DNA of 28,308 nt, from assembly GCA_016720545.1 (NCBI GenBank), contig JADKKK010000022.1, positions 1-28,308 of the forward strand, in the 5' to 3' direction. This DNA comes from Myxococcales bacterium. GTDB taxonomy: Bacteria > Myxococcota_A > Polyangia > Polyangiales > Polyangiaceae. Of this stretch, positions 1-8,098 are shown in pieces. The notes beneath the pieces are model-generated. The model was not told where the DNA came from. It searched no databases and saw nothing but the letters and a program-made list of their open reading frames with translations. Both the position numbers and the translations under genes were made by a program. Position 1 is the first letter of the stretch. Each line of letters opens with the position of its first letter.

Positions 1-1057
1 ACCGAAGAGCGACACGCCAGCACCGGGCTCGTCCGCCACGATGTGGCGGCGGGAATCGCCTCGACGCCGACGCCGCCCGCGTCGATGCAGCAGCTGGAGA
101 AGAGCTGGGTTCCAGGCCTGCACCTCGTGGGTGGCTGCGTCCGATCTCCTGCTGGAGAAGAGCCCCAGGACTCGACATCGCGACGGGCGCGCGCCCGGAG
201 GACGTGCGGCAGCTGTTCCGCAACTGCCGCATCATCCAGACTGGCGTTCCGGCTCGCGCACGTGCTCTTCGGCAGCGGCAAGATCATCGGGGTCGCCACC
301 TTCCGGCAGAAGCCGCAGGAGGTCGACGGACAACCCCGCGGGGACCTGCTCATCCGCAACGACAACGTCTTCAGCGAGGCCCACGAAGACGCGCGCTGCG
401 ACGTGATTCCACAATCAACGCGCTGTTTTACGTACCTCGAGCGGCGCCAGGTGCTCGACTGGTGCGGCAGGATGAACGACATCCGCGGCAAGGTCATTCG
501 CACGATCGGCGAGCCCACGGTTCGTTTTCCGCGAAGACCCCGTACGCATCCTCCGCGCGGTGAAGTTCTCGGCGCGCCTCGACGTGGGCATCGTCCCCGG
601 GGTGTACGGGGCGCTCGTGAACGGCCGGGAAGAAGGCTCAGCCGCGCTGCGCCGCCACGCATCTTCAGAGAGGTGTCGCGGCTGCTCCGCGGCGGCGCCG
701 CGCACCGCTCGATATGACTCCTAGGAGCTCGGTGGCATGTCCGTGCTCTGCCAGAGGCTCTCGGCGTTTCTCGACGACGAAGGGGGCAACGGGGGCGCAG
801 GTCAACGATTCGTCGCCCGCATACGCGCCATCGACCGGGTGGTTCGCGGGCGGGGTACCCCCGACGACCTCGCGATGTGGTGCGCGCTGCTCCAGCAGGC
901 CTCGCCGAGCACGTGTCCGGCGTGCGGGACACGCGCTCCGCGACCACCGGGTTCCTCTCGATCTCATCGCCGAGCGCATCGCCATGCCCGCCGCATCGCC
1001 GACGGCGACCGCCGCATCACCGCGCTCCTGCAGAAGCTCTACCCGCAGGACGCCTGA
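1..1057 (+). pseudogene. pcnB: Poly(A) polymerase / CCA tRNA nucleotidyltransferase family (PcnB-like), heavily frameshifted
   Basis: This is a nucleotidyltransferase of the class II poly(A) polymerase/CCA-adding family, which adds nucleotides to RNA 3' ends in the cytoplasm. Family blocks appear in order but scattered over the three forward frames: LHLVGGCVR (about 118-144), DIATGARPEDVRQLFRNCRI (about 173-235), FRLAHVLFGSGKIIGVATFR (about 247-306), DNVFSEAHEDA, INALFY, LERRQVLDWCG, DIRGKVIRTIGEPTVRF, RILRAVKFSARLD and HRSI. After about 737 the frame changes again to FLDDEGGN, RAIDRVV and ARRIADGDRRITALLQKLY. The catalytic Asp block normally reading DFDIAT is damaged by an indel. The left end may be cut by the window. 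Intact block order with frame changes every 50-200 bases points to consensus indels more than to gene decay. The family is clear; the exact start and stop are not. Confidence 0.75.
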
Positions 1058-1239
1058 GTCAGGTGGGGCGCACCGAGCTCGCGGGCCGCGCTCGACGCCC
1101 CTCGAGAACCGAGCTTCACGCGCGCGGAGCCTCCACGGCCGCGCTCGCCCATGCGGGCCGAGCTGGCGAAACAAGCCCCGGTGCCGGTCGTGCACACGCG
1201 GCCCGCAGGCCGACGCCCGGCAAAACGCTGACCTCGTGA

Positions 1240-3120
1240 GCCCGTGGAACGCCCCGCTCAGCGCTTCTTGGAGACGGAGCGCCTGGCGAAAGCCGTTCCG
1301 GATCGCGCCGACGGGCTCCGAGGCTCGCGTGGATGCGATCGGCGAGGGCGCGGTGGTCAACGTCGTTCGCGTCGAGGCGAAACGCTCTCTGGATGGCGTC
1401 GCGGGCGTCGGCGTGGCGCTTAGCCCGCAGAGGCAGCGCGGTGGCTCGGACAGCGTGGGTCGCGCCGGCACTCGCCCCTCGAGCGCGCACGCGCTACGAT
1501 CAGCTGGCCTGCGCAGGCCTCGGTAGGAGGCGCCCGAGCGCGACGTGGACCCGCGACGAGGCTCTCGATGTGCGCAGGGTGGCCCCGGGGCTCTTCGCGA
1601 GCGCGAGCTCCAGCGCCGCGCGCACGCTCCCAACGCTCGCGGCGGCGCTCGACAGACCGAGTGCAGTGGGCCAGTCCACCGCGTCCTCGCTTGCGAGCGC
1701 CCGCGCTCACTCGGTCGAAACAGCGAAGGCTCGTCTCAGGTCTGGAGTCGGGGCCTCGCGCACGACCTCCTCCAACTCACGCGCGGTCTGAGGGTGATCA
1801 GGCGCGAAGCGCGCGCGGCCCGGACCTCGGCGGCCAGGGCGCTGTCGGGCCCAGAGGCCTCGACTCGCGAGAGACGCGCGCGCGCCGACTCGTCGAGCCC
1901 GAGGCTCGAGCACCTGGCGCGGGGGAGGTGAAAACTCGGCCCACGGGTCGGGTCCGTCGCGGACGACCCGCTCAGCGAGGAACGGCGCAAGCACCCGCGC
2001 GCTCGACGCCGCGGAGAACACGCTGCCAGACGCGAGCCGCCATAGAGGCGGAGGCGTCCGACGGAGGACGTCGACCGGGACTCCCTCGACCGCGCACGCG
2101 CGAACGCGACCTCCTCAAGCGGCGCGGGGTCCAGCTGCGAGCCCCCTCGAGGGCGACAAAGGCGCGGCGGGCCCCAGCGCCCGCTCAGGGCCTCGGAGAA
2201 GCGCGCCCGCGCCCGTCAGGCTCGCCTCGCGCGAAGGCCAGGGCGCCCTCGCTCGGTGAACAACGACGGCTCAGTGGGCACCGCGCGAGCCCCGATCGAT
2301 CGCCTCTTCCGCGCCGGCGAGATCTCCGCGACCCGCGGCGCGCCCTCGCTAACGAGGGAGCGCGTACAGGCGCGACCTCTCGGGAGTGAGTCTCGAGGGC
2401 CCGCAAGGACGTGCGCCTCAACCGCGTCATCAGTCGCCGCGCGGTGGCGGAGGGCCGCGGCGACCTCACGCGCAGATCGGGGTGGGTCGGCGCGTCCGTC
2501 GATCTCCCACTCAGTCGAGCGCAGCAGGCGGCGGCGACCTTCGTGTCGGTCGGCTGCGCCAGCACGGCGTCGAGCGCCACCGAGGCGAGAGCGCGAGGCC
2601 GACAGGCGCGCGCCGGGCGCGTCAACGACCGCGCGGCCGAGGTGGAGCGACGCGGCGAACCGGTCGTGGGGGCCCGCCACGGAAAGTTGTGCAGAATACA
2701 CCTCTCTGCGCCGGAACACGCCCTCGAGCGCCTCCAGTCGAGGCTCCGCAGGATCGGCTAACTGCGAGGCCCCGCCAGAGGAAGATCTTCGCGGAGGGCG
2801 GCTCGACCGCGCGCAGGACGCTGGCGCCCGCGGTCTCCGCGTCGAGGCCTGACCTCTTCGCTCGGCGCGGCGGCGCCGGTGGGCTGCGTCGAACGCGACG
2901 AGCTGGAGGTGACCGCGACCATCAGGCAGGGGCTCGAGCACACCGGTGAGCACCACGCTGGCCCGCTCGCCCTCGCTGGGGGCACGGCCCGACAGCTCGC
3001 GCCACGTGGCCGGGCGAGACAGGCGCCCGCTCCACCGCGCGGACCTCGGCGCCGGGCTCCCGCGTGACTTAGCAGCTGCGCAGGGCGACGCTCTCCTCGA
3101 CCGCGCGAAGATGTGTGGAT
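1240..3120 (-). pseudogene. Frame-shattered minus-strand coding region, probable helical-repeat (HEAT/TPR-like) protein
   Basis: I do not recognise a specific family. No single frame is open throughout, but short minus-strand stretches in alternating frames look like real protein: ELSGRAPSEGERASVVLTG (about 2930-3010), LDAETAGASVLRAVEPPSAK (about 2780-2850), EPRLEALEGVFRRREVYSAQ (about 2690-2750), ALASVALDAVLAQPTDTKVA (about 2530-2590), RARLSRVEASGPDSALAAEV (about 1820-1880), ARELEEVVREAPTPDLRRAF (about 1720-1785) and DAIQRAFRLDANDVDHRALA (about 1335-1400). The pieces are Ala/Leu/Arg-rich amphipathic helices, and the last resembles a TPR. The forward strand gives only Arg/Pro/Ala-rich noise. 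The gene would be divergent from rarA. Boundaries are approximate and function is unknown. Confidence 0.4.
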
Positions 3121-3333
3121 CAGGCGGCGAGGCCGCCCGGATCACGCGCCTCCTCCGGCACGGCGAACGGCACCACCACGGCGCGGACCCGGCTGACTCG
3201 ACGCGCTCGCCTCTGCGGCCGTGGGAGCGCTCGCCATGCGACCATAGTTGCCGAGGCGGCGCGGCTTCACAAGCCCAGGGGTCTCGCGCGGCGCGTCGAG
3301 GCGCGCGCTCGCCAGGTGGGTGGTAACCTGAGG

Positions 3334-4665
3334 ATGGGACGCCGCGCTCCCACGCTCCCCCGCTTTACTCTGCCGCAGGCGCGCCGAGGTCAGTGCCGCT
3401 GGCCGAGCGCGCGTGCGGCCGACGCGACTGAAGACTACGTAAGGCCAAGAGCACCTCTTCGCGCCGGGCAAGCCGCTCGCGCGGGCGATCGCGAGCGATC
3501 GGGTGCCGTCGATGGTGCTTTGGGGGCCGCCGGGCGTGGGCAAGACCTCGCTCGGGCGCGTGATCGCCTCACGCACGCAGGCGTCGTTCGTCTTGTTCAG
3601 CGCCGTGCTCAGCAGCCTCGCCGAGCTCCGCGAGATCGTCGCCCGCGCGAAAGAAGACCAGGCCTACCGCGGCGCGCGACCCTGGTCTTCGTCGACGAAA
3701 TCCACCGCTTCAACAAGGCTCAGCAGGACGCGTTCTTGCCGCACGTAGAGGCCGGCACGCTCACGCTCGTGGGGGCCACGACCGAGAACCCCGCCTTCGC
3801 GGTGAACGCGGCGCTGCTCTCCCGGTGCAAGGTGGTGAGGCTCGAGCCGCTCACCGAGGCGAGCCTCGTGTCCTTGCTCGAGCGGGCGCTCCGCGAGCCG
3901 ACCGGCCTCGGGGGCCGCGGGCTCACGACGGACCCGGAGGTGCTCGGCGCCCTCGCGCGAGCGGCGAGGGGCGACGCGCGACGCGCGCTCTCGGTCCTCG
4001 AGTCCATCGCGGAGGACGCCCTCGCCAGGGAAGGCGGCGCTCGATCTCACCGATCTCGCTGGCTTCGACGAGCGCGCGCCCTCCTCCACGACAAGAACGG
4101 CGACGCCCACTACGACATCGCGAGCGCGTTCATCAAGTCGATGCGGGGCTCCGATCCCGACGCGGCGGTCTACTACCTGATGCGCCTCGTCGAGGGCGGG
4201 CGACGACCCGCTGTTCCTCTTGCGCCGCATGCTCATCTTCGCCAGCGAGGACGTGGGCAACGCCGATCCGCGCGCGCTGGTGGTGGTCACCTCCGCCGAC
4301 TCCTCCTTCCGGCGGCTTGGGCCCCCGGAGGGCCTCTCCCCGCTCGCCCACGCTGCGCTCTACCTCGCCCTGCGCCCCCAAGTCGGACGCGGTGGGCCGG
4401 GCGTTCTCCCGGGCGCGGGCCTCATCGAGGAGCACGGGGCCCTGCCGGTGCCGAAGCGCCTCCGCAACCCGTGAGCTCTCTCGCCCGGGCGGAGGGGCAT
4501 GGCGACGGATACCGCAACCCGCACGACGCCGGCCCGGGGCCGGGTGCGGGGCACGAGTCGTACCTGCCGGACGCGCTGACCGGCGAGCCGCTCTACGAGC
4601 CCACCTCGCACGGCGAGGAGGCCCGCATGGCGGCGCGGGTCGCGGCGCTCAGAGCAGCGAAATAG
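3334..4665 (+). CDS. rarA: Replication-associated recombination protein A (RarA/MgsA), AAA+ ATPase, frameshifted in this sequence
   Basis: RarA is a clamp-loader-like AAA+ ATPase acting at stalled replication forks. The P-loop WGPPGVGKTSLGRVIASRTQ lies in frame 2 (about 3524-3583). The Walker B block LVFVDEIHRFNKAQQDAFLP lies in frame 1 (about 3683-3742), followed by TLVGATTENPAFAVNAALLS with the sensor Asn, and ARAARGDARRALSVLE. The C-terminal MgsA block follows: HYDIASAFIKSMRGSDPDAA, YYLMRLVEGG, then MLIFASEDVGNADPRALVVV (frame 2), PVPKRLRNP and GYRNPHDA (frame 1). From ATG 3334 to TAG 4665 is 1332 bases, about 443 residues, which is the usual family length, so the frame changes (near 3480, 3670, 4035-4070, 4200, 4380-4470) nearly cancel. 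That favours sequencing indels over decay. The N-terminal 40 residues are poorly resolved, so the start is a best guess. Confidence 0.87.
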   Translation: MGRRAPTLPRFTLPQARRGQCRWPSARAADATEDYVRPRAPLRAGQAARAGDRERSGAVDGALGAAGRGQDLARARDRLTHAGVVRLVQRRAQQPRRAPRDRRPRERRPGLPRRATLVFVDEIHRFNKAQQDAFLPHVEAGTLTLVGATTENPAFAVNAALLSRCKVVRLEPLTEASLVSLLERALREPTGLGGRGLTTDPEVLGALARAARGDARRALSVLESIAEDALAREGGARSHRSRWLRRARALLHDKNGDAHYDIASAFIKSMRGSDPDAAVYYLMRLVEGGRRPAVPLAPHAHLRQRGRGQRRSARAGGGHLRRLLLPAAWAPGGPLPARPRCALPRPAPPSRTRWAGRSPGRGPHRGARGPAGAEAPPQPVSSLARAEGHGDGYRNPHDAGPGPGAGHESYLPDALTGEPLYEPTSHGEEARMAARVAALRAAK

Positions 4666-4766
4666 CTGAGCGATTGTAGTCACTTGCGAAGCCTTCGCGG
4701 TCACGCCCCGGGGCGCTCGCCGCGAGATCCTTGGGTGTGGGGCGGCAGTCGTGGGAAAATGCGGGA

Positions 4767-5579
4767 ATGTCGGATCCTGACGTGGTCCCCGCGCTCGTCG
4801 CGCTGGGGTTTAGCCTGAACGGTCCCGCGCGTACGCGGCGCTCCTCAGGAGAGCCCGTCCACGGGGTACGAGGTCGGCGTGCGGGCCCAAATCCCGCGCT
4901 CGGCGGTGTACGGCGTGCTCCGCCGCCTGGTGAAGGCGGGCGCCGCGCGGTCGATCGCGGGCACGCCGGAGCGCCTTCGCCCCGAGCCCGGCCGAGGACG
5001 TCGTCCACGTGCTCCGCAAGCGGTTCGACGCGTCGGTCGAGCAGCTCGAGGCGGCGATCGCCCGGATGGACACGGCGCCCTCGGTGCCCGACGCCTTCAG
5101 CGTGCGTGGCTACGAGCGCATCCTCGAAGAGGCCGAGCGCCTCGTCCGCGGCGCCCAAGACCGCCTCGTGCTGAGCGGCTGGCCGCGCGAGCTCGCCGCC
5201 CTCGTCCCGGAGCTGAAGGCGGCCGTGAAGCGGAAGGTGTACGTCGTGGTGTTCTCGCACGCGGCGCTCCCCCCGATGCCCGGGGAGCTCTTCTCGTACA
5301 ACCTCGACGAGCGCGACCTCGAGGAGTTCTGGAAGCACCGGCTCGTGGTGGTCGCCGACGACCGCGCGAGCCTCGTCAGGCCCACCGAGCGACTCCCCGA
5401 CCGACAGCGCCGTGCTGAGCGAGACGGCGGCCATCGCCGAGATCGCGACGAGCCAGGTCGCGCTCGACATCACGCTGCTCTGCCAGCGCAGCGAGCGCAG
5501 CACCGAAGAGGTCATGGCCCGGATGCTGGGTGCACGGGTAGGGCGCCTCGACACGCTCACGCAGCGCCGGGGGGCGTAG
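4767..5579 (+). CDS. TrmB-family transcriptional regulator, frameshifted
   Basis: The ATG at 4767 opens MSDPDVVPALVALGFSLNG. After a shift the same domain continues as YEVGVRAQIPRSAVYGVLRR with LVKAGAARSI: the TrmB winged helix, in which a Leu-rich helix and an Ala/Tyr-Ala-Leu-Leu segment precede IPRS-VY-VLRRL. After another shift, the frame from 5009 gives the coiled region LRKRFDASVEQLEAAIARMD and a C-terminal half, RLVLSGWPRELAALVPELKA followed by KVYVVVFSHAALPP, which resembles the effector domain common in TrmB-like proteins. The last part, ETAAIAEIATSQVALDITLL, returns to the first frame and ends at TAG 5577-5579. Total length is 813 bases (270 residues) with no net frame change, so indel errors are likely. 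The ligand is unknown. The stop overlaps the GTG start of the next gene, suggesting translational coupling. Confidence 0.72.
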
Positions 5580-7153
5580 TGGCCGGCGCGCCCAGCCACC
5601 CGCCGCTGCGCTCCGCGCTGGCGGTCGACCCCTACGCCGACCTGCTGCGCGACACGCGAGGGCTGCGGCGCGAACAGTCCGTGCAGCGCGAGGCGTGGCT
5701 CGCGGGGCTCAAGGTGGAGGGCAAAGAGGCCCTGCTCTTCGAGCTCGAGGCGCTCCTGAAGGGGCTCGCGTGTTTCGCAAACCCACGGAATCACCCGGGC
5801 AATCCACGAAGGAGCGCGTCGGTCGTCACCAGCGACTACCACGGCCCCACGGGGTCGTTCGCGAGGCGCTGGCCGGGTCGTCGCGCTCTGCAAGGTGCTG
5901 CTCCGGCGCGCAAGAGCGCGCGTTCGTGTTCCAGCGCTACCTGGAGACGGTGCTCCCCGACGACGGCGCGCGCACCCGCCTCGTCCGCGCCGCGCAGGCC
6001 AAGACACGCCCGAGGAGTTCTCTTCCAGCTCCGCCACGCCATGACGAACCTGCTCGAGGTCGCGGGCGGCATCTGCCGGCTCTCGCGCGTGCCGTTCCGC
6101 ACGTTCTTCGCCATGCTCGGCGTCGCCCACAGCGAGATCTCGTCGTCGGCGTTCTTCAACCCGCTCTCGGCGCTCGAGTTTCGCCCGGAGTTCGATCGCA
6201 TCACCAACGTTCACCTGCTCGAGCTCACGCGGCAGGTGGGGACGAGCGCGCGGCGCCTCGTCGCGCTCACCATGTTGGCGTTCTTCCGCATGCTCAAGTA
6301 CCTCGATCTGCTGGAGACGCGCTCGGCGAGCGGCACGGTCTACCTCGTGCTCAGCGTGCTGCGCTCCGACGCCCGGGCGCTCACGAGCCACCTCAGCAAG
6401 CGGGCTGGGCCACTGCTCGCCGAGGGCTACGGGCGCTGCTCCTGCGGCGCCCCGCGAACGAGCTCGGCGCGCTTCGATCGCCTCCGCGAGGAGAGGCATC
6501 GCCTCATCCAGCTCAAGGCGGCCTTCGGGGCATCGCCGCCAACCTCCGGCTCGAGCTCCGACGCGCGTTCGAGCACGAGCTGCCCGCGCCCGGACGCCGA
6601 CCACCGAGGCGGAGCTGCAGGTGGCCGTGCGGCGCGTCATCGCTCACGCTGCGACCGGCGCTCCAGAACGCGATCCTCGTGCTCGGCAAAGTGCTGGGCG
6701 AGCGCCTCGACGAGCACGGCGTCTTCGACGACGCGCAGGCGCGGCGCGCGCTGTCCGAGCGGCTTCGTCGGGACGTGTGGATGTTCGCTCCAGATCCTGC
6801 GGGCCTTCGGCGCGAAGGCGCGCGCCCTGCCGGACACCGAGGAGCGCTGGGCGGGCGCGTCGTCGCTCCAGTTCGTGCGCGAGTTCCTCTCGTACTTCCA
6901 GGCGATGGGCTACCCGCTCTTTGCCAGGCCGACTACCCGCGGTTCGACGTATTCATCGAGGCGCTGTCCGCGCTGCGCGAGTCCGACCTCACGAGCCCGG
7001 AGCGTCTCGACGACGCGGTCGCCGGGAGGCCGAGGAGTTCACGTTCTTCCTGAGCGACCTCTTCGAGCGCATCTCGGCGCGGAAGAGCTACGCGACCAGC
7101 CGTTCGATCGCCGGGCGGCCGCCATGGCCCTGCGACTCTACCTCGGCGAGTAG
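5579..7153 (+). CDS. Uncharacterised protein, about 524 aa, coupled to the TrmB-like regulator, frameshifted
   Basis: I do not recognise a family. The best start is GTG 5579, which shares its first base with the upstream TAG stop and gives VAGAPSHPPLRSALAVDPYA. Coding segments in alternating frames include LAGLKVEGKEALLFELEALL, then VLFQLRHAMTNLLEVAGGIC, SRVPFRTFFAMLGVAHSEIS, LTMLAFFRMLKYLDLLETRS, TVYLVLSVLRSDARALTSHL, then ALQNAILVLGKVLGERLDEH, SSLQFVREFLSYFQAMGYPL and finally AAAMALRLYLGE before TAG 7151-7153. The sequence is mainly alpha-helical and soluble-looking, with no signal peptide, membrane segment or catalytic motif visible. The span of 1575 bases is a multiple of three despite at least eight frame changes, consistent with random small consensus indels. 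Overlap with the regulator suggests a shared transcript and perhaps a shared function. Confidence 0.6.
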   Translation: MAGAPSHPPLRSALAVDPYADLLRDTRGLRREQSVQREAWLAGLKVEGKEALLFELEALLKGLACFANPRNHPGNPRRSASVVTSDYHGPTGSFARRWPGRRALQGAAPARKSARSCSSATWRRCSPTTARAPASSAPRRPRHARGVLFQLRHAMTNLLEVAGGICRLSRVPFRTFFAMLGVAHSEISSSAFFNPLSALEFRPEFDRITNVHLLELTRQVGTSARRLVALTMLAFFRMLKYLDLLETRSASGTVYLVLSVLRSDARALTSHLSKRAGPLLAEGYGRCSCGAPRTSSARFDRLREERHRLIQLKAAFGASPPTSGSSSDARSSTSCPRPDADHRGGAAGGRAARHRSRCDRRSRTRSSCSAKCWASASTSTASSTTRRRGARCPSGFVGTCGCSLQILRAFGAKARALPDTEERWAGASSLQFVREFLSYFQAMGYPLFARPTTRGSTYSSRRCPRCASPTSRARSVSTTRSPGGRGVHVLPERPLRAHLGAEELRDQPFDRRAAAMALRLYLGE

Positions 7154-7246
7154 CCGAATTCCCCACAACCGACCCGATATACCGACACCAGCGCACTCCG
7201 GGCCCTCCGCGCCCGCGTGTGGCACAAGGGGGCGCAGAACGGCACA

Positions 7247-7276
7247 AAGGGCGCAAACCGCTCGCGGTGCGCCCTT
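7247..7276. terminator. Hairpin between convergent genes, terminator-like
   Basis: A perfect 9-bp inverted repeat, AAGGGCGCA at 7247-7255 and TGCGCCCTT at 7268-7276, encloses a 12-base loop with a further CCG/CGG pairing. It lies between the end of the 5579-7153 gene (+) and the end of the histone-like gene (-), where a bidirectional terminator is expected. There is no clear U-tract, so intrinsic termination is inferred. Confidence 0.5.
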
Positions 7277-7356
7277 CGTTCCGGGGACCGTCCTCCTCGG
7301 CGTCGCTGAGTGGGGACGAACCCGAATCTGCGACAGAGTAGCTGACGGTCTCTACC

Positions 7357-7716
7357 TCACTCCTCGCCGTCGTCCGAGGGGGCGGCCGCGGGGGGCGCCA
7401 TCGACTTCGGGGCCTTCTTGGCAGGGGCCTTCTTGGCAGGGGCCTTCTTGACGGCCAGCTTCTTAGCGGCTGCCTTCTTGGCAGGGGCCTTCTTGACGGG
7501 CCAGCTTCTTGGCAGCTGCCTTCTTTGGGGAGGCCTTCTTGGCGGCCGGCTTCTTGGCAGCGGCCTTCTTCGCCGGCTTCTTCGCCGCCGGCTTCTTCGC
7601 GGCAGCCTTGGGGCCGCCTTCTTCGCGGTCTTGGGGGCCGCCTTCTTGACTGTCTTCGTCGTCGCCTTCTTCGCCGCCGGCGCCTTCTTGGCAGCGGCCT
7701 TCTTCTTTGCAGCCAT
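7357..7716 (-). CDS. Histone H1-like Lys/Ala/Pro-rich DNA-binding protein
   Basis: This is a small, very basic protein of about 119 residues built from repeats of the KKAPAKKA / KKAAAKK kind, starting MAAKKKAAAKKAPAAKKATT and ending in a short acidic tail (SDDGEE). Such proteins resemble the C-terminal tail of eukaryotic histone H1 and bacterial H1-like proteins, and bind DNA non-specifically, so a nucleoid role is inferred. The start is ATG at 7716-7714 (minus strand), preceded by AGGAGGG at about 7724-7730. Between about 7500 and 7612 the frame slips and reads Arg/Pro-rich. Shifting one base restores the Lys/Ala repeat, and both slip points lie in G/C runs, so two compensating indels are likely. 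The promoter and possible operators are described separately. Confidence 0.85.
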   Translation of the reverse strand: MAAKKKAAAKKAPAAKKATTKTVKKAAPKTAKKAAPRLPRRSRRRRSRRRRPLPRSRPPRRPPQRRQLPRSWPVKKAPAKKAAAKKLAVKKAPAKKAPAKKAPKSMAPPAAAPSDDGEE

Positions 7717-7723
7717 ACTGAAT

Positions 7724-7730
7724 CCCTCCT
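7724..7730 (-). promoter_or_regulatory. Ribosome binding site of the histone H1-like gene
   Basis: On the minus strand AGGAGGG stands seven bases before the ATG at 7716. It is a strong Shine-Dalgarno match and fixes the start of the gene. Confidence 0.75.
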
Positions 7731-7740
7731 GTTGAGGATG

Positions 7741-7797
7741 TACGTGACCTATATGGTCAGCTACGTCACTGGTTATATGGTCACCTACGTCAGTTGT
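7741..7797. promoter_or_regulatory. 24-bp-spaced direct repeats with a perfect palindrome, probable operator array
   Basis: Two 21-bp copies starting at 7750 and 7774 share TATATGGTCA followed, after one variable base, by CTACGTCA (19 of 21 bases identical). The first is preceded by TACGTGACC, making the palindrome TGACCTATATGGTCA at 7745-7759. The upstream copy overlaps the spacer and -10 of the histone-like gene promoter, and the palindrome lies just after its predicted start site. This is a typical repressor layout. The binding protein is unknown; autoregulation is possible. Confidence 0.55.
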
Positions 7798-7800
7798 CAA
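7772..7800 (-). promoter_or_regulatory. Sigma-70-type promoter of the histone H1-like gene
   Basis: On the minus strand TTGACA (7800-7795) is followed, after exactly 17 bases, by TATAAC (7777-7772). This is a near-consensus housekeeping promoter, rare in DNA this GC-rich. Transcription should start near 7765, giving a leader of about 50 bases before the ATG at 7716. The second direct-repeat copy overlaps the spacer and -10 element. Confidence 0.7.
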
Positions 7801-8021
7801 ACGATAAAAAACTTTGCTGGTTGACAGGGCCGACCTGGTGCGCCATGGCGACCCCTCTAGCGGACATCTGTGAATCATAACCGTTTGTTATCGCACGTGT
7901 TTCTCCGGATTCTCGGTGTGTTTTTCGGGCTTTTTTGGCGCTTCGATACACGCGAATCACAATGTTTGATCGAAACATGGTTTTTCGCCCAAATGGCACT
8001 CGAGCGGATTTTTCGACCGGC
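7801..8021. other. AT-rich divergent intergenic region
   Basis: With the promoter elements on both sides, 7717-8098 forms a 380-base gap between the divergent histone-like and OmpA-family genes. The DNA here is strikingly AT-rich for the window, with runs such as ATAAAAAACTTT, TGTTTTTCGGGCTTTTTTGG and GGTTTTTCGCC. It contains two small palindromes, ATAAC-N5-GTTAT (7877-7891) and ATGTTT-N5-AAACAT (7962-7978). I see no open frame with codon character here. It is probably regulatory or a nucleoid-protein binding region. Confidence 0.5.
7962..7978. promoter_or_regulatory. 17-bp palindrome, possible operator upstream of the OmpA-family gene
   Basis: ATGTTT-GATCG-AAACAT is a perfect inverted repeat with 6-bp arms, 44 bases upstream of the predicted -35 element of the OmpA-family gene. 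The position suits an activator or repressor dimer, but no binding protein can be named. Confidence 0.35.
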
Positions 8022-8050
8022 TTGACGGGTCGCGCGGCCCTCCGTACCGT
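8022..8050 (+). promoter_or_regulatory. Predicted sigma-70-type promoter of the OmpA-family lipoprotein gene
   Basis: TTGACG at 8022-8027 is separated by 17 bases from TACCGT at 8045-8050. The -35 box is close to consensus and the -10 keeps the TA...T positions. Predicted initiation near 8057 would give a leader of about 42 bases carrying the AAAGGAGG ribosome binding site. Confidence 0.5.
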
Positions 8051-8084
8051 CGTCGACGCAGCGCGCGTGAGCGACGCGCGACCC

Positions 8085-8092
8085 AAAGGAGG
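8085..8092 (+). promoter_or_regulatory. Ribosome binding site supporting a TTG start
   Basis: AAAGGAGG at 8085-8092 is six bases before TTG 8099 but fifteen before the first in-frame ATG (8108). Spacing therefore favours the TTG as the start codon. Confidence 0.65.
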
Positions 8093-8098
8093 CTCCCC

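Noticed and set aside
1..7153. Treating the first genes as genuine pseudogenes from genome decay
   Set aside because: Conserved blocks are kept in order, net length is often a multiple of three, and essential genes are hit; consensus indels explain this better, though reads are needed to be sure.
7300..7350. A short tRNA-like string (GGGGACGAACCCGAATC) suggesting a tRNA 3' half on the minus strand
   Set aside because: The T-arm would not pair normally (no TTCRA loop with a 5-bp stem), and no anticodon or D arm can be folded around it.
7821..7826. TTGACA on the plus strand as a -35 box for the OmpA-family gene
   Set aside because: At 16-18 bases downstream there is only GC-rich sequence without a -10 match, and it is about 270 bases from the start; the pair at 8022/8045 is better.
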